Source: Streptomyces cavernicola (lineage in GTDB: Bacteria; Actinomycetota; Actinomycetes; Streptomycetales; Streptomycetaceae). From it: a stretch of DNA of 64,000 nt. Location: positions 124,001 through 188,000 of the forward strand of contig NZ_JASCIQ010000009.1 in the NCBI RefSeq assembly GCF_029968035.1, given 5' to 3'. The notes beneath the pieces were generated by a model that saw only the letters and a list, made by a program, of their open reading frames with translations, was not told where the DNA came from and ran no database searches. Below are positions 8,721 through 16,424 of this stretch, piece after piece. Numbering within the stretch: the first letter of the stretch is position 1; the number at the start of each line of letters is the position of its first letter. Position numbers and translations under genes: made by a program.

Positions 8721-10141
8721 GCACCGCACCCGACAAAGCCCTCGTCGAAGACGCGTACGAAGAGCCGTACGAGGAGACCTTCGACCTGGTCGGCGTGGGC
8801 ATCGGCCCCTTCAACCTGTCGCTCGCCGCGCTCGCCGACGGCGTGCCGGGCCTGCGCACCGCCTTCCTCGAACAGCGCACGGCGTTCCACTGGCACCCGG
8901 GCCTGCTGATCGAGGGCGCCACGCTCCAAGTGCCGTTCCTCGCCGACCTGGTGAGCCTGGTGGAGCCGACCAGCCCGTGGTCGTTCCTGAACTGGATCAA
9001 GACCAAGGAGCGGCTCTTCCCGTTCTACTTCGCGGAGAAGTTCCACATCCAGCGCGCCGAGTACGACGCGTACTGCCGTTGGGTCAGCGGGCAGTTGGCG
9101 TCCTGCCGGTTCGGGCACCAGGTGGACACGGTCCGCTGGGACGAGGGGCGCGGCGCGTTCGAGGTGGGCTTCACGCGGCTCGACGAGGACGGCGGCGCGG
9201 AGGGCGTGGGCCGGTACTTCGCCCGGCACCTGGCGCTCGGCGTGGGCACCGCGCCGAAGGTGCCGCAGGCCCTGCGCGCGCTCGCCGACGACCCGGCCGC
9301 GCCGGTGTGGCACTCGGCCGAATACCTGGCCAGGCGGCCCGAGTTGCTGGCCGCCGAGCACATCACGGTGGTCGGCTCGGGCCAGTCGGGCGCGGAGGTC
9401 TTCCTCGACCTGCTCCGGCACCGCCCGCAGGGCAACGAGGGCCTGACATGGCTCGCCCGTACGGAGGCGTTCGCGCCGATGGAGTACAGCAAGCTGGGCC
9501 TGGAGCAGTTCACGCCCGACTACACGCGCTACTTCCACGGACTGACCGAGCCCGTTCGGGACGAACTCATGCCGCGCCAGTGGCAGTTGCACAAGGGCGT
9601 CAGCGGGGACACGCTCGGCGAGATCCACGACGAGCTGTATCTGCGCACCCTGGACGGCGGCTGGCCGGACGCCGCGCTCACCCCCGGGGTGTCCGTGGAC
9701 TCGGCGGAGCGCAGCGGCAACCGGCTGCGGCTCGGCCTCAGCCACGCCCAACAGCAGGCCGAGGCGCATCTGGTGACGGACGCGGTGGTGGCGGCGACGG
9801 GGTACGCGGAGCGGCCCGTGGACGGCCTGATCGAGCCGCTGCTCGCCCATCTGGCGCGGGACGGCTCGGGCCGCCCGGAGATCGACGCCCGGCACCGGCT
9901 CGTGTTCGACGGCGAGGTGGGCGGCTCGGTGTTCGTGCAGAACGCGGAGCGGCACACGCACGGCGTGGGCGCGCCCGACCTGGGCCTCGCCGCCTGGCGT
10001 TCCGCCGTGATCCTCAACTCCCTTACGGGCGAGGACGTTTACCCGCTGCCGCAGCGGACCGCTTTCACGACCTTCGGCCTGGCGCCGTCCGGTTCGGCGG
10101 CGCCGGAGGAGAGCCGCCACCAGGGCTTGCGAACCAAGTAA
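8717..10141 (+). CDS. Second FAD-dependent diamine N-monooxygenase (RhbE/IucD family)
   Basis: N-hydroxylating monooxygenase of 474 residues, paralogous to DesB. An acidic Glu/Tyr-rich N-terminal extension precedes the FAD motif GVGIGPFNLSLAALADG; then come FHWHPGLLIEGATLQVPFLADL, the NADPH motif VVGSGQSGAEVFLDLL, AATGYAERPVDG and NAERHTHGVGAPDLGLAAWRS. It starts with GTG 8717 overlapping the previous stop. Paired with the adjacent aminotransferase and decarboxylase, it probably hydroxylates 1,3-diaminopropane. The operon would then have two complete decarboxylase-plus-hydroxylase pairs of different chain-length specificity. The gene is followed by an internal iron box overlapping its stop codon. 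Confidence 0.88.
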   Translation: MSTAPDKALVEDAYEEPYEETFDLVGVGIGPFNLSLAALADGVPGLRTAFLEQRTAFHWHPGLLIEGATLQVPFLADLVSLVEPTSPWSFLNWIKTKERLFPFYFAEKFHIQRAEYDAYCRWVSGQLASCRFGHQVDTVRWDEGRGAFEVGFTRLDEDGGAEGVGRYFARHLALGVGTAPKVPQALRALADDPAAPVWHSAEYLARRPELLAAEHITVVGSGQSGAEVFLDLLRHRPQGNEGLTWLARTEAFAPMEYSKLGLEQFTPDYTRYFHGLTEPVRDELMPRQWQLHKGVSGDTLGEIHDELYLRTLDGGWPDAALTPGVSVDSAERSGNRLRLGLSHAQQQAEAHLVTDAVVAATGYAERPVDGLIEPLLAHLARDGSGRPEIDARHRLVFDGEVGGSVFVQNAERHTHGVGAPDLGLAAWRSAVILNSLTGEDVYPLPQRTAFTTFGLAPSGSAAPEESRHQGLRTK

Positions 10142-10152
10142 GCCTTACCTAA
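10134..10152 (-). promoter_or_regulatory. Candidate third, weaker iron box inside the siderophore cluster
   Basis: On the minus strand this reads TTAGGTAAGGCTTACTTGG, matching the iron-box consensus at about 14 of 19 positions, with one intact half (TTAGGTAAGGCT). It overlaps the stop of the second monooxygenase, 74 bp before the IucA-like synthetase, where the tight gene overlaps of the operon break. A second iron-regulated promoter for the assembly and export genes is therefore plausible. Confidence 0.55.
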
Positions 10153-10225
10153 GTTAGTCATCGGCCGTCCGATCCGTCCCGTACCCGCGGCCGTCGGACC
10201 GGTCGCAAACAGAAAGAGACCTTCC

Positions 10226-11965
10226 ATGAGCAGCTCGCCAGCGGCCACCCCGGAGCACGCCGCCGACGCCGCCGCCACCGAGAACCTGCTGCGCTGCTGG
10301 ATCCGCGAGACCGCGGTGGAGCGCCCCGCCGGCGACCTTCTGACGGTGCCTCTGCCCGCCTCCGGCGTCACGGTCGAGGCCCCCGTCCGGTACTGGTCGC
10401 CCGTCGGCTGGCACCGCTTCGGGCCCGCCCGCGTCCAGGGCGCCGGCACCCCGCTCGCCGCGTCCGCGCTCGCCGCCCTCATCGCGGTCGAGACGGCCGC
10501 CGCGGACCCGGCCCAGGTGGCCGACCTGACGGCGCGGGTCGCCGACTCCACGCGCCGTACCGCCGAGTTCGTGCGGCAGCGCGCCGAGAGCCCGGCCGAC
10601 CCCGAGGGCACGACGGCGTTCCTCGCCGCCGAGCAGGCCCTGATCACCGGGCACCCGCTGCACCCGACGCCGAAGAGCCGCGAGACCCTCACGGACGCCG
10701 AACTCGCCGCGTACTCCCCGGAGTTGCGGGGCTCGTTCGCGCTGCACTGGTTCGCCGCCGACCCGTCGGTGGTCAGCGCCGACTCGACGCTCGCGGGCCG
10801 TACCGCGCAGGGCCTGATGGTCGAGCTCGCGGCATTGGACGGGGGGGCCGCGCAGGCGCCCGCGGGCACCGTCCTCGTCCCGGCGCACCCGTGGCAGGCC
10901 AAGGACATCCTGACGCGCCCGGCCGTGCGCGCCCTGCTCGACGCCGGGCTGCTGCACGACCTGGGCCAGGCAGGCCCCGAGTGGTCGCCGACCTCTTCCG
11001 TACGCACGCTCTACCGCGCCGACGCCCCGGTGATGCTGAAGTTCTCGCTCGGCCTGCGCATCACCAACTCACGGCGCGAGAACATGCGCGTGGAGCTGGA
11101 GCGCGGCGCCGCCATCGACCGGCTCCTCGCGGCCGGCCTCGGCGACACGCTGCGCGCCGAGCACCCGGGCTTCGACATCGTGCGGGACCCGGCGTGGATC
11201 GCCGTGGACGGGACCGACGGCTCCGCCACCGGCCTGGACGTCGTGGTCCGCGACAACCCGTTCCCCGCCGCCCCGGACGCCGTCCAGGCGGTGTGCGCCG
11301 CGGGCCTCGTGGCACCGCGCCCCGACCTCGGCCCGGACGCGCCCTCGCAGCTCGCCTCGGCCGTACGCGGTCTCGCCGAGCGCACCGGGCGCGGCGTCGC
11401 CGACGTGGCCGAGGACTGGTTCGCCCGCTATCTCGACACGGTCGTCACCCCGGTCCTGTGGCTGTACGCCACGTACGGCCTGGGTCTTGAGGCGCACCAG
11501 CAGAACACCCTCGTCGTCCTCGACGAGGAGGGCTGGCCCGTCGGCGGCCGCTACCGCGACAACCAGGGCTACTACTTCTCCCCCACCCGCTCCGCCGAGC
11601 TCTACGGCTGGGTGCCTCAGGTGGGCCGCGACCTCGGCACGTACGTCGACGACGAGGTGATCGACGAGCGGCTCGCCTACTACGTCGGCATCAACAACAT
11701 GCTCGGCATGGTCGGCGCGCTCGGCTCGCAGGGCCTCGCGGACGAGCACGCGCTGCTCCGCCGCGCCGCCGAGGTCCTCGGCAAGCTGGCCGCCGAGCAC
11801 GGCGACCGGCTGCGCCTCGCCACCACCCTGCGCACCGCCGAGACCCTGCGCTGCAAGGCGAACCTGCTCACGCGCGTCCAGGGCATGGACGAGCTGACCG
11901 GCCCGCTCGAGGCCCAGTCGGTGTACGTGGACCTCGCCAACCCCCTTGCCGGAGCGACCCGATGA
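10226..11965 (+). CDS. NIS siderophore synthetase, IucA/RhbC-like (type A)
   Basis: NRPS-independent siderophore synthetase of 579 residues (IucA/IucC superfamily). It adenylates a carboxylate of citrate and condenses it with a (hydroxy)amine. Family motifs include EQALITGHPLHPTPKSR, VLVPAHPWQ, SSVRTLYR with MLKFSLGLRITNSRREN, and the C-terminal FhuF-like part with LEAHQQNTLVVLDEEG and RDNQGYYF. GHPxHPxxKSR and the overall pattern resemble IucA/RhbC rather than the single DesD of desferrioxamine clusters. It starts 84 nt after the second monooxygenase, behind AAAGAGA, and overlaps the next gene by 4 nt. The presence of two different synthetases points to a citrate-centred product with two arms. 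Confidence 0.9.
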   Translation: MSSSPAATPEHAADAAATENLLRCWIRETAVERPAGDLLTVPLPASGVTVEAPVRYWSPVGWHRFGPARVQGAGTPLAASALAALIAVETAAADPAQVADLTARVADSTRRTAEFVRQRAESPADPEGTTAFLAAEQALITGHPLHPTPKSRETLTDAELAAYSPELRGSFALHWFAADPSVVSADSTLAGRTAQGLMVELAALDGGAAQAPAGTVLVPAHPWQAKDILTRPAVRALLDAGLLHDLGQAGPEWSPTSSVRTLYRADAPVMLKFSLGLRITNSRRENMRVELERGAAIDRLLAAGLGDTLRAEHPGFDIVRDPAWIAVDGTDGSATGLDVVVRDNPFPAAPDAVQAVCAAGLVAPRPDLGPDAPSQLASAVRGLAERTGRGVADVAEDWFARYLDTVVTPVLWLYATYGLGLEAHQQNTLVVLDEEGWPVGGRYRDNQGYYFSPTRSAELYGWVPQVGRDLGTYVDDEVIDERLAYYVGINNMLGMVGALGSQGLADEHALLRRAAEVLGKLAAEHGDRLRLATTLRTAETLRCKANLLTRVQGMDELTGPLEAQSVYVDLANPLAGATR

Positions 11966-12531
11966 CAACAACGCCAACGACGCCGACTTCCTTCACCGCA
12001 CCGCTGCGGGCCGAGCTCGACGAGGGCGTGTTCACGTTGCGCCCCGTCGACCCGGTCGGCGACCTGGCCGACGTGCACGGCTGGATGAACGACCCTGAGG
12101 TGGCGCGCTTCTGGGAGATGCCGCTGCCCGAGCAGCAGATCGAGGCCTACCTGCGCGAGCAGCGCGCCAGCGCCCACTCGACCCCGTACCTGGGCTGCAT
12201 CGACGGTACGCCGATGAGCTACTGGGAGCTGTACCGCGCGGACCTCGACCCGCTCGCCGCGCACTACGCCGCCAAGCCGCGCGACGCCGGCGTGCACCTG
12301 CTCCTCGGCCCGTCCGACTTCCGCGGCCGCGGCCTCGGCGCACGCCTGCTCCGCGCGGTCTCCGACTGGCAGCTCGCGGTCGAGCCGTACGCGGAGCGGG
12401 TCGTCGCCGAACCGGACGTCCGCAACATCCGCTCGGTGCGCGCCTTCGAGCGTGCCGGGTTCCGCAAAGTCCGCGAGCTGGACCTGCCGGACAAGCGGGC
12501 CGCGTTCATGGTTCGCGAGCGCAGCGCGTGA
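11962..12531 (+). CDS. GNAT N-acyltransferase for hydroxydiamine (IucB/RhbD/DesC-like)
   Basis: GNAT-fold acyltransferase of 189 residues of the siderophore type (IucB, RhbD, MbtK, DesC). The family pattern is visible: an N-terminal TLRPVDPVGDLADVHGWMNDPEVARFWEMP segment, YWELYRADLDPLAAHY, the acetyl-CoA loop GPSDFRGRGLGARLLRAV and the end motif EPDVRNIRSVRAFERAGFRKVREL. It would acylate the N-hydroxyamine to the hydroxamate, most simply using acetyl-CoA. It occupies the functional slot of desC but lies between a synthetase and an exporter gene. It overlaps both neighbours by 4 nt. With one acyltransferase for two hydroxyamines, it should tolerate both chain lengths, which is an inference. 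Confidence 0.87.
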   Translation: MTTTPTTPTSFTAPLRAELDEGVFTLRPVDPVGDLADVHGWMNDPEVARFWEMPLPEQQIEAYLREQRASAHSTPYLGCIDGTPMSYWELYRADLDPLAAHYAAKPRDAGVHLLLGPSDFRGRGLGARLLRAVSDWQLAVEPYAERVVAEPDVRNIRSVRAFERAGFRKVRELDLPDKRAAFMVRERSA

Positions 12532-13907
12532 ACCGGGGAGTGCTGCTGTGCGCGGCCGGCCTGCACATGGCCACGCAGTCGGCCCTCGCGCCGTTCTACC
12601 CGAAGCTGTTCCGTGAGGCCTTCGGCGTACGGGAGTTCGGCGCGACCGGCGGGTTCCTGATGGTGTGCCAGCTGGCGGCGATCGTGGCCCTGCCCCTGTG
12701 GGGCCGCGCGACCCGCCACTACCCCCTGGCCCGCCTGGTCACGGCCGGCCAGAGCGCGGCGGTACTCCTCGCGGCGTCGCTTGCGCTCGCCCCGAACTTC
12801 GTTGCGTTCACGACCCTTTCGGTCCTCCTGATCGCGGCGAAGTCGGTGGTCCTCCTCGCCTACCCGTCCATCGCCAGAAGCCATGCAAAAGGCCTGTTCC
12901 CAGGCGTACTTCAGTACGTAGCGGTTCTGCATGCGGCATCGATCGCGGCGACGCTCCTTGGCACGGTGGTGGTAACAGTCCCGAACCCGCGCACGGCACT
13001 TCCCTTGCTGGCGGTGGCAGAGCTGGGCCTGCTGTGTCTCCTGTCCGTTGTGGGCAGGCGTTCCGCAGACCGCACCCCCACCCCCGCTACCGCTGTGGGC
13101 AGGCGTTCCGCACGGCGGACCCCCACCCCTTCCCCCTCCACCGCTGTGGGCAGGCGTTCCGCAGGGCGATGGGGGTCCCCCCTGCTCGAGCGAAGCCGAG
13201 AGCTTGGGGGAGGGTGGGCACAGCCCCACGACGGCGGTCAGACGCCCGACAAGTTCAGGTTGGCCTACCTGGCGGCAGTCGTCCTCACGTACGCAGTAGC
13301 CGTATACGCCGTACGCCCGTACTTCACCGAGTACGCAACAGCCGGCGGCACCAGCACGCAAGAGGCCGCGTTCCTCTTCGTACTCCCCCACATCGCCGTA
13401 CTGGCAGTGCTCCCCGCCGCAACCGCCCTGCGGGCAAAGCTGGGCAGCGCCCTGCTGCCGACTTCCCTGGCCCTCGGCGCAGCGACCCTCGCCTGGCAGG
13501 CGGCAACCACCGACCCCCTGGTCCTGGGCGCAGCCCGAGTCCTGTTCGGCGCGGCCCTGGGCCTCAGCCAAGTAGCCCTGGACCACCGCGTGTTGAAGAC
13601 CTCCGGCGAGAGCCAGACGTACAGCCTGATCGCCACAGCCCAGACCGCAGGTCTCCTCCTGGCCCCCCTCGTCGCCACCTTCACCGCGAAAGCGGACCTC
13701 ACCGGCCCTCTCCTCGCAGGCGCAGCCCTCCTCACACTCCTCGCCCTGCTCACCCCGACCGAAAGGCACCACCCGCATGAGCACGCACCCCGTCCCCGAA
13801 CTCCACGACGTGTCGCCGGAGTCCTGGCGCGAGGCGAATCGTCGGCTGCTCGCCAAGACCCTGTCGGAGTTCGCGTTCGAGGAACTGATCAAGCCCGAAG
13901 CGCTTGA
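12528..13907 (+). CDS. MFS transporter, probable siderophore exporter, with repeat-expanded central loop
   Basis: Membrane protein of the major facilitator superfamily, 459 residues as an open frame, with about six hydrophobic segments before residue 173 and six after residue 240. Its operon position makes export of the siderophore the likely role. The loop between segments 6 and 7 is unusual: it holds three copies of AVGRRSA/VVGRRSA-type peptide encoded by an in-frame block of Streptomyces intergenic repeat DNA (13050-13230). The frame does not stop where the next gene starts but runs 131 nt into it, giving a basic, unlikely tail (ERHHPHEHAPRPRTPRRV). A 3' truncation or frameshift relative to the ancestral gene is possible. 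The GTG start overlaps the acyltransferase stop. Confidence 0.82.
   Translation: MNRGVLLCAAGLHMATQSALAPFYPKLFREAFGVREFGATGGFLMVCQLAAIVALPLWGRATRHYPLARLVTAGQSAAVLLAASLALAPNFVAFTTLSVLLIAAKSVVLLAYPSIARSHAKGLFPGVLQYVAVLHAASIAATLLGTVVVTVPNPRTALPLLAVAELGLLCLLSVVGRRSADRTPTPATAVGRRSARRTPTPSPSTAVGRRSAGRWGSPLLERSRELGGGWAQPHDGGQTPDKFRLAYLAAVVLTYAVAVYAVRPYFTEYATAGGTSTQEAAFLFVLPHIAVLAVLPAATALRAKLGSALLPTSLALGAATLAWQAATTDPLVLGAARVLFGAALGLSQVALDHRVLKTSGESQTYSLIATAQTAGLLLAPLVATFTAKADLTGPLLAGAALLTLLALLTPTERHHPHEHAPRPRTPRRVAGVLARGESSAARQDPVGVRVRGTDQARSA
13050..13163 (+). repeat. Three in-frame copies of GTGGGCAGGCGTTCCGCA within the MFS gene
   Basis: The 18-mer GTGGGCAGGCGTTCCGCA occurs at 13050-13067, 13095-13112 and 13146-13163. 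The spacings of 45 and 51 bp are both multiples of three, so the reading frame is preserved. The 23-mer beginning five bases earlier is identical in the last two copies. The intervals are cytosine-rich. Confidence 0.9.
13171..13230 (+). repeat. Palindromic intergenic-type element inside the MFS gene
   Basis: Directly after the triplicated 18-mer comes a segment with GGGGGTCCCCCC followed by CTCGAGCGAAGCCGAG and CTTGGGGGAGGGTGGGC. It forms nested hairpins and looks like the mobile-looking palindromic elements common between Streptomyces genes. Here it is translated as part of the central cytoplasmic loop. Confidence 0.7.
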
Positions 13908-15582
13908 GGACGGCCGCTACCGGGTCGACCTGGACAGCGGCGTGTCGTACGTCTTCGGCGCGACGCAGGGCGCGCTGGGCGGCTGGCAAGCCGACAAGGA
14001 CTCCGTGACGCGCGGCGCCGCCGGTCTGCTCGGCAACGAGATATCCACCCCGGCCTGGGACGCGCAGCAGTTCCTGGTCGACTGCGCGGACACCATCGGC
14101 ACGGACGCCCCGACCCTCGGCATGTACCTCACCGAGCTGTCCGCGACCCTCGCCGTGGACGCCGCCCGGATCGAGCACGGCGGTGCGAGCGCGGCCGAGC
14201 TGGCCAAGCTGGGCCACGCCGAGCTGGAGTCCCACATGACCGGCCACCCCACGCTCGCCGCGAACAAGGGCCGCATCGGCTTCTCCGCGTCCGACGTGCG
14301 TGCGTACGCCCCCGAGTCGCAGCAGCTCGTCCACCTGCAGTGGATCGCCGTGCACCGCGGCCTCGCCGAGTTCCGCGGCACCTCGGAGCTGAGCGAACAG
14401 GGCGTCACCGCACACGAGTTGAGCCCCGGGGAGATCCAGAGCTTCCGTACGGTGATCGAGGCGCGCGGCTGCGACCCGGACGCGTACGTGTGGATGCCCG
14501 TGCACCCCTGGCAGTGGGACCACGCCGTACAGGTGCTCTTCGCGGGCGAGGTCGCGCAGGACCGGATCATTCCGCTCGGCGCGTCCAAGGACGGCTACCT
14601 GCCGCAGCAGTCGGTGCGCACCATGACGAACATGGCGGCGCGCGAGCGGTACGACGTGAAGCTCCCGCTGAAGATCGTCAACACCCTGATCTGGCGCGGC
14701 ATCCCGCCGCACTGCACCCAGGGCGCCCCCGTCACCACCCAGTGGCTGACCGGGCTGCTCGACAAGGACCCGGTGCTCCGCGACGACCTGCGGACCGTGT
14801 TCCTCGGCGAGATCGCCTCGGTGACCGTGCGCCACCCGTACCTGGACCGCGTCCCGGACATGCCGTACCAGCACCTGGAGGCCCTCGGCTGCATCTGGCG
14901 CGACTCGGTCTCCTCCCGCAAGGACGAGAACGAGCGGGTCCGCACCTTCGCCTCGCTGCTGCACGTCGACGAGCACGGCACGGCCTTCGCCGCCCAACTC
15001 GCCCGCGCCTCCGGCCTGTCGGCCGAGGACTGGCTGCGCAAGCTGTTCGAGACGGTCCTGCACCCGGTGCTGCACGTGATGTACACCTACGGCATCACGT
15101 TCAATCCGCACGGCCAGAACACCCTGATCGGATACGACGAGAACGACGTACCGCGGCGCCTGTTCCTCAAGGACTTCGTGGACGACGTGTCCGTCACGCA
15201 CACCCCGGTCCCCGAGCGCGGCCCCGAGCCGGACGGCTACGACCACGTGCTGCCGCGCAAGAACCCGGTCGTCATCCGCCAGCACGTCGTCGACCAGCTG
15301 CTCCTCGGCCACTTCCGCTACCTCGCCCCGCTGGCCGCCGAGCAGCTGGGCGTCGAGGACGCCAAGTTCTGGCAGCTGGTGCGGGACGCGGTGGTCGCGT
15401 ACCACAAGCAGTTCCCGGAAAAGGCGGACCGGTTCGCGGAGTTCGACATGCTGGCCGACGACTTCCCGCGCTACCCGTTCAACACGGACCGCCTCGTCGT
15501 CACCAAGTACGTCGACCGCGCCCTGCGCCACGCCCTGCGGCCCAACGGCACCGTCCCCAACCCCCTTGCGGAGCAGGCCTGA
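13777..15582 (+). CDS. NIS siderophore synthetase, IucC/RhbF-like (type C)
   Basis: Second NIS synthetase, 601 residues. It should perform the final amide bond formation on the citrate monoamide. Motifs are MTGHPTLAANKGRIGFSASD with YAPESQ, MPVHPWQWDHAVQ, LPQQSVRTMTNMAARERYDVKLPLKIVNTL, then SLLHVDEHGTAFAAQLAR, NPHGQNTLIGYDEN and LFLKDFVDDVSV. The YDVKLPL-type segment and RGIPPHC resemble IucC/AlcC/RhbF more than DesD. ATG 13777 follows GAAAGG and lies inside the annotated end of the MFS frame. Its stop overlaps the ATP-binding-cassette gene by 1 nt. Which synthetase joins which arm cannot be told from sequence. Confidence 0.9.
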   Translation: MSTHPVPELHDVSPESWREANRRLLAKTLSEFAFEELIKPEALEDGRYRVDLDSGVSYVFGATQGALGGWQADKDSVTRGAAGLLGNEISTPAWDAQQFLVDCADTIGTDAPTLGMYLTELSATLAVDAARIEHGGASAAELAKLGHAELESHMTGHPTLAANKGRIGFSASDVRAYAPESQQLVHLQWIAVHRGLAEFRGTSELSEQGVTAHELSPGEIQSFRTVIEARGCDPDAYVWMPVHPWQWDHAVQVLFAGEVAQDRIIPLGASKDGYLPQQSVRTMTNMAARERYDVKLPLKIVNTLIWRGIPPHCTQGAPVTTQWLTGLLDKDPVLRDDLRTVFLGEIASVTVRHPYLDRVPDMPYQHLEALGCIWRDSVSSRKDENERVRTFASLLHVDEHGTAFAAQLARASGLSAEDWLRKLFETVLHPVLHVMYTYGITFNPHGQNTLIGYDENDVPRRLFLKDFVDDVSVTHTPVPERGPEPDGYDHVLPRKNPVVIRQHVVDQLLLGHFRYLAPLAAEQLGVEDAKFWQLVRDAVVAYHKQFPEKADRFAEFDMLADDFPRYPFNTDRLVVTKYVDRALRHALRPNGTVPNPLAEQA

Positions 15583-16391
15583 TGAGCGTCGAGATCAGCG
15601 CGAAGGGCCTCACCCTCGGGCACGGGGGTGAGCCCGTCGCCCGGGACATCGACCTGGAGCTGACGCCGGGCGAGGTGACCGCCCTGGTCGGCCCGAACGG
15701 CTCGGGCAAGTCCACGCTGCTGCGCGCCCTGGCCCGGCTGCACGCCCCGCAGTCCGGCGCGATCGTCCTGGACGGGCGCGACCTGGACGCGTACAAGCCG
15801 CGCGAACTGGCCCGCAAGCTCAGCTTCCTGACCCAGTCGCCGCTCATCCCGGCGGGCGTCACCGTGCAGGAGCTGGTCGCCTACGGCCGCCACCCGCACC
15901 AGGGCGTCCTGGCCCGCTCCACCAGCGACGAGGACCGCGAGGCGATCAGTTGGGCGCTCGATGCGACCAAGCTGCACCCGCTCGCCGAGCGCCCCCTGGA
16001 CCAGCTGTCCGGCGGCGAGCGGCAGCGCGCCTGGATCGCGATGGCCCTGGCCCAGCGCACCGGCCTGCTCCTCCTGGACGAGCCGACCACGTTCCTCGAC
16101 ATCCGCTACCAGATCGAAGTCCTGCGCCTGGTACGGAAGTTGGCGGACGAGCACGGCATCACCGTGGCCGTCGTGCTGCACGAGCTGAACCAGGCCGCCG
16201 CGTACGCCGACTCCATGGCGGTGCTCGCGGGCGGCCGGATCGTGGCCCGCGGCGAGCCCGCCGAGGCGCTCACCGTCGACACGATCCGTACGGCCTTCGG
16301 CATCGAGACGACGGTCTCCCTCGACCCCCACACAGGTGTCCCCACCTGTCTGCCGACGTGGCGCGAGCCCGCGCCCGCGGCTGCTTCCTGA
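15582..16391 (+). CDS. Iron-siderophore ABC importer ATPase (FecE/FhuC-like)
   Basis: ABC ATPase of 269 residues that powers uptake of the ferric siderophore. Walker A is GPNGSGKSTLL, the Q-loop is LSFLTQSP, the signature is LSGGERQRAWIAMALAQ, Walker B is LLLLDEPTTFLDI and the switch histidine follows in VVLHELNQAAAYAD. The YGRHPHQG segment and HELNQAA are typical of the iron-complex transporter subfamily. The start ATG overlaps the preceding stop codon (TGATG). It forms one import unit with the binding protein and fused permease downstream, so the operon encodes both synthesis and recovery of the siderophore. Confidence 0.92.
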   Translation: MSVEISAKGLTLGHGGEPVARDIDLELTPGEVTALVGPNGSGKSTLLRALARLHAPQSGAIVLDGRDLDAYKPRELARKLSFLTQSPLIPAGVTVQELVAYGRHPHQGVLARSTSDEDREAISWALDATKLHPLAERPLDQLSGGERQRAWIAMALAQRTGLLLLDEPTTFLDIRYQIEVLRLVRKLADEHGITVAVVLHELNQAAAYADSMAVLAGGRIVARGEPAEALTVDTIRTAFGIETTVSLDPHTGVPTCLPTWREPAPAAAS

Positions 16392-16424
16392 TCCGCTCAC
16401 CTCACTCCTCTAGGAACCTCATCC

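Noticed and set aside
13777..15582. Calling the second synthetase desD because of its locus
   Set aside because: Motifs YDVKLPL and RGIPPHC and the presence of a partner IucA-like gene fit IucC/RhbF better than DesD; position alone is not enough.
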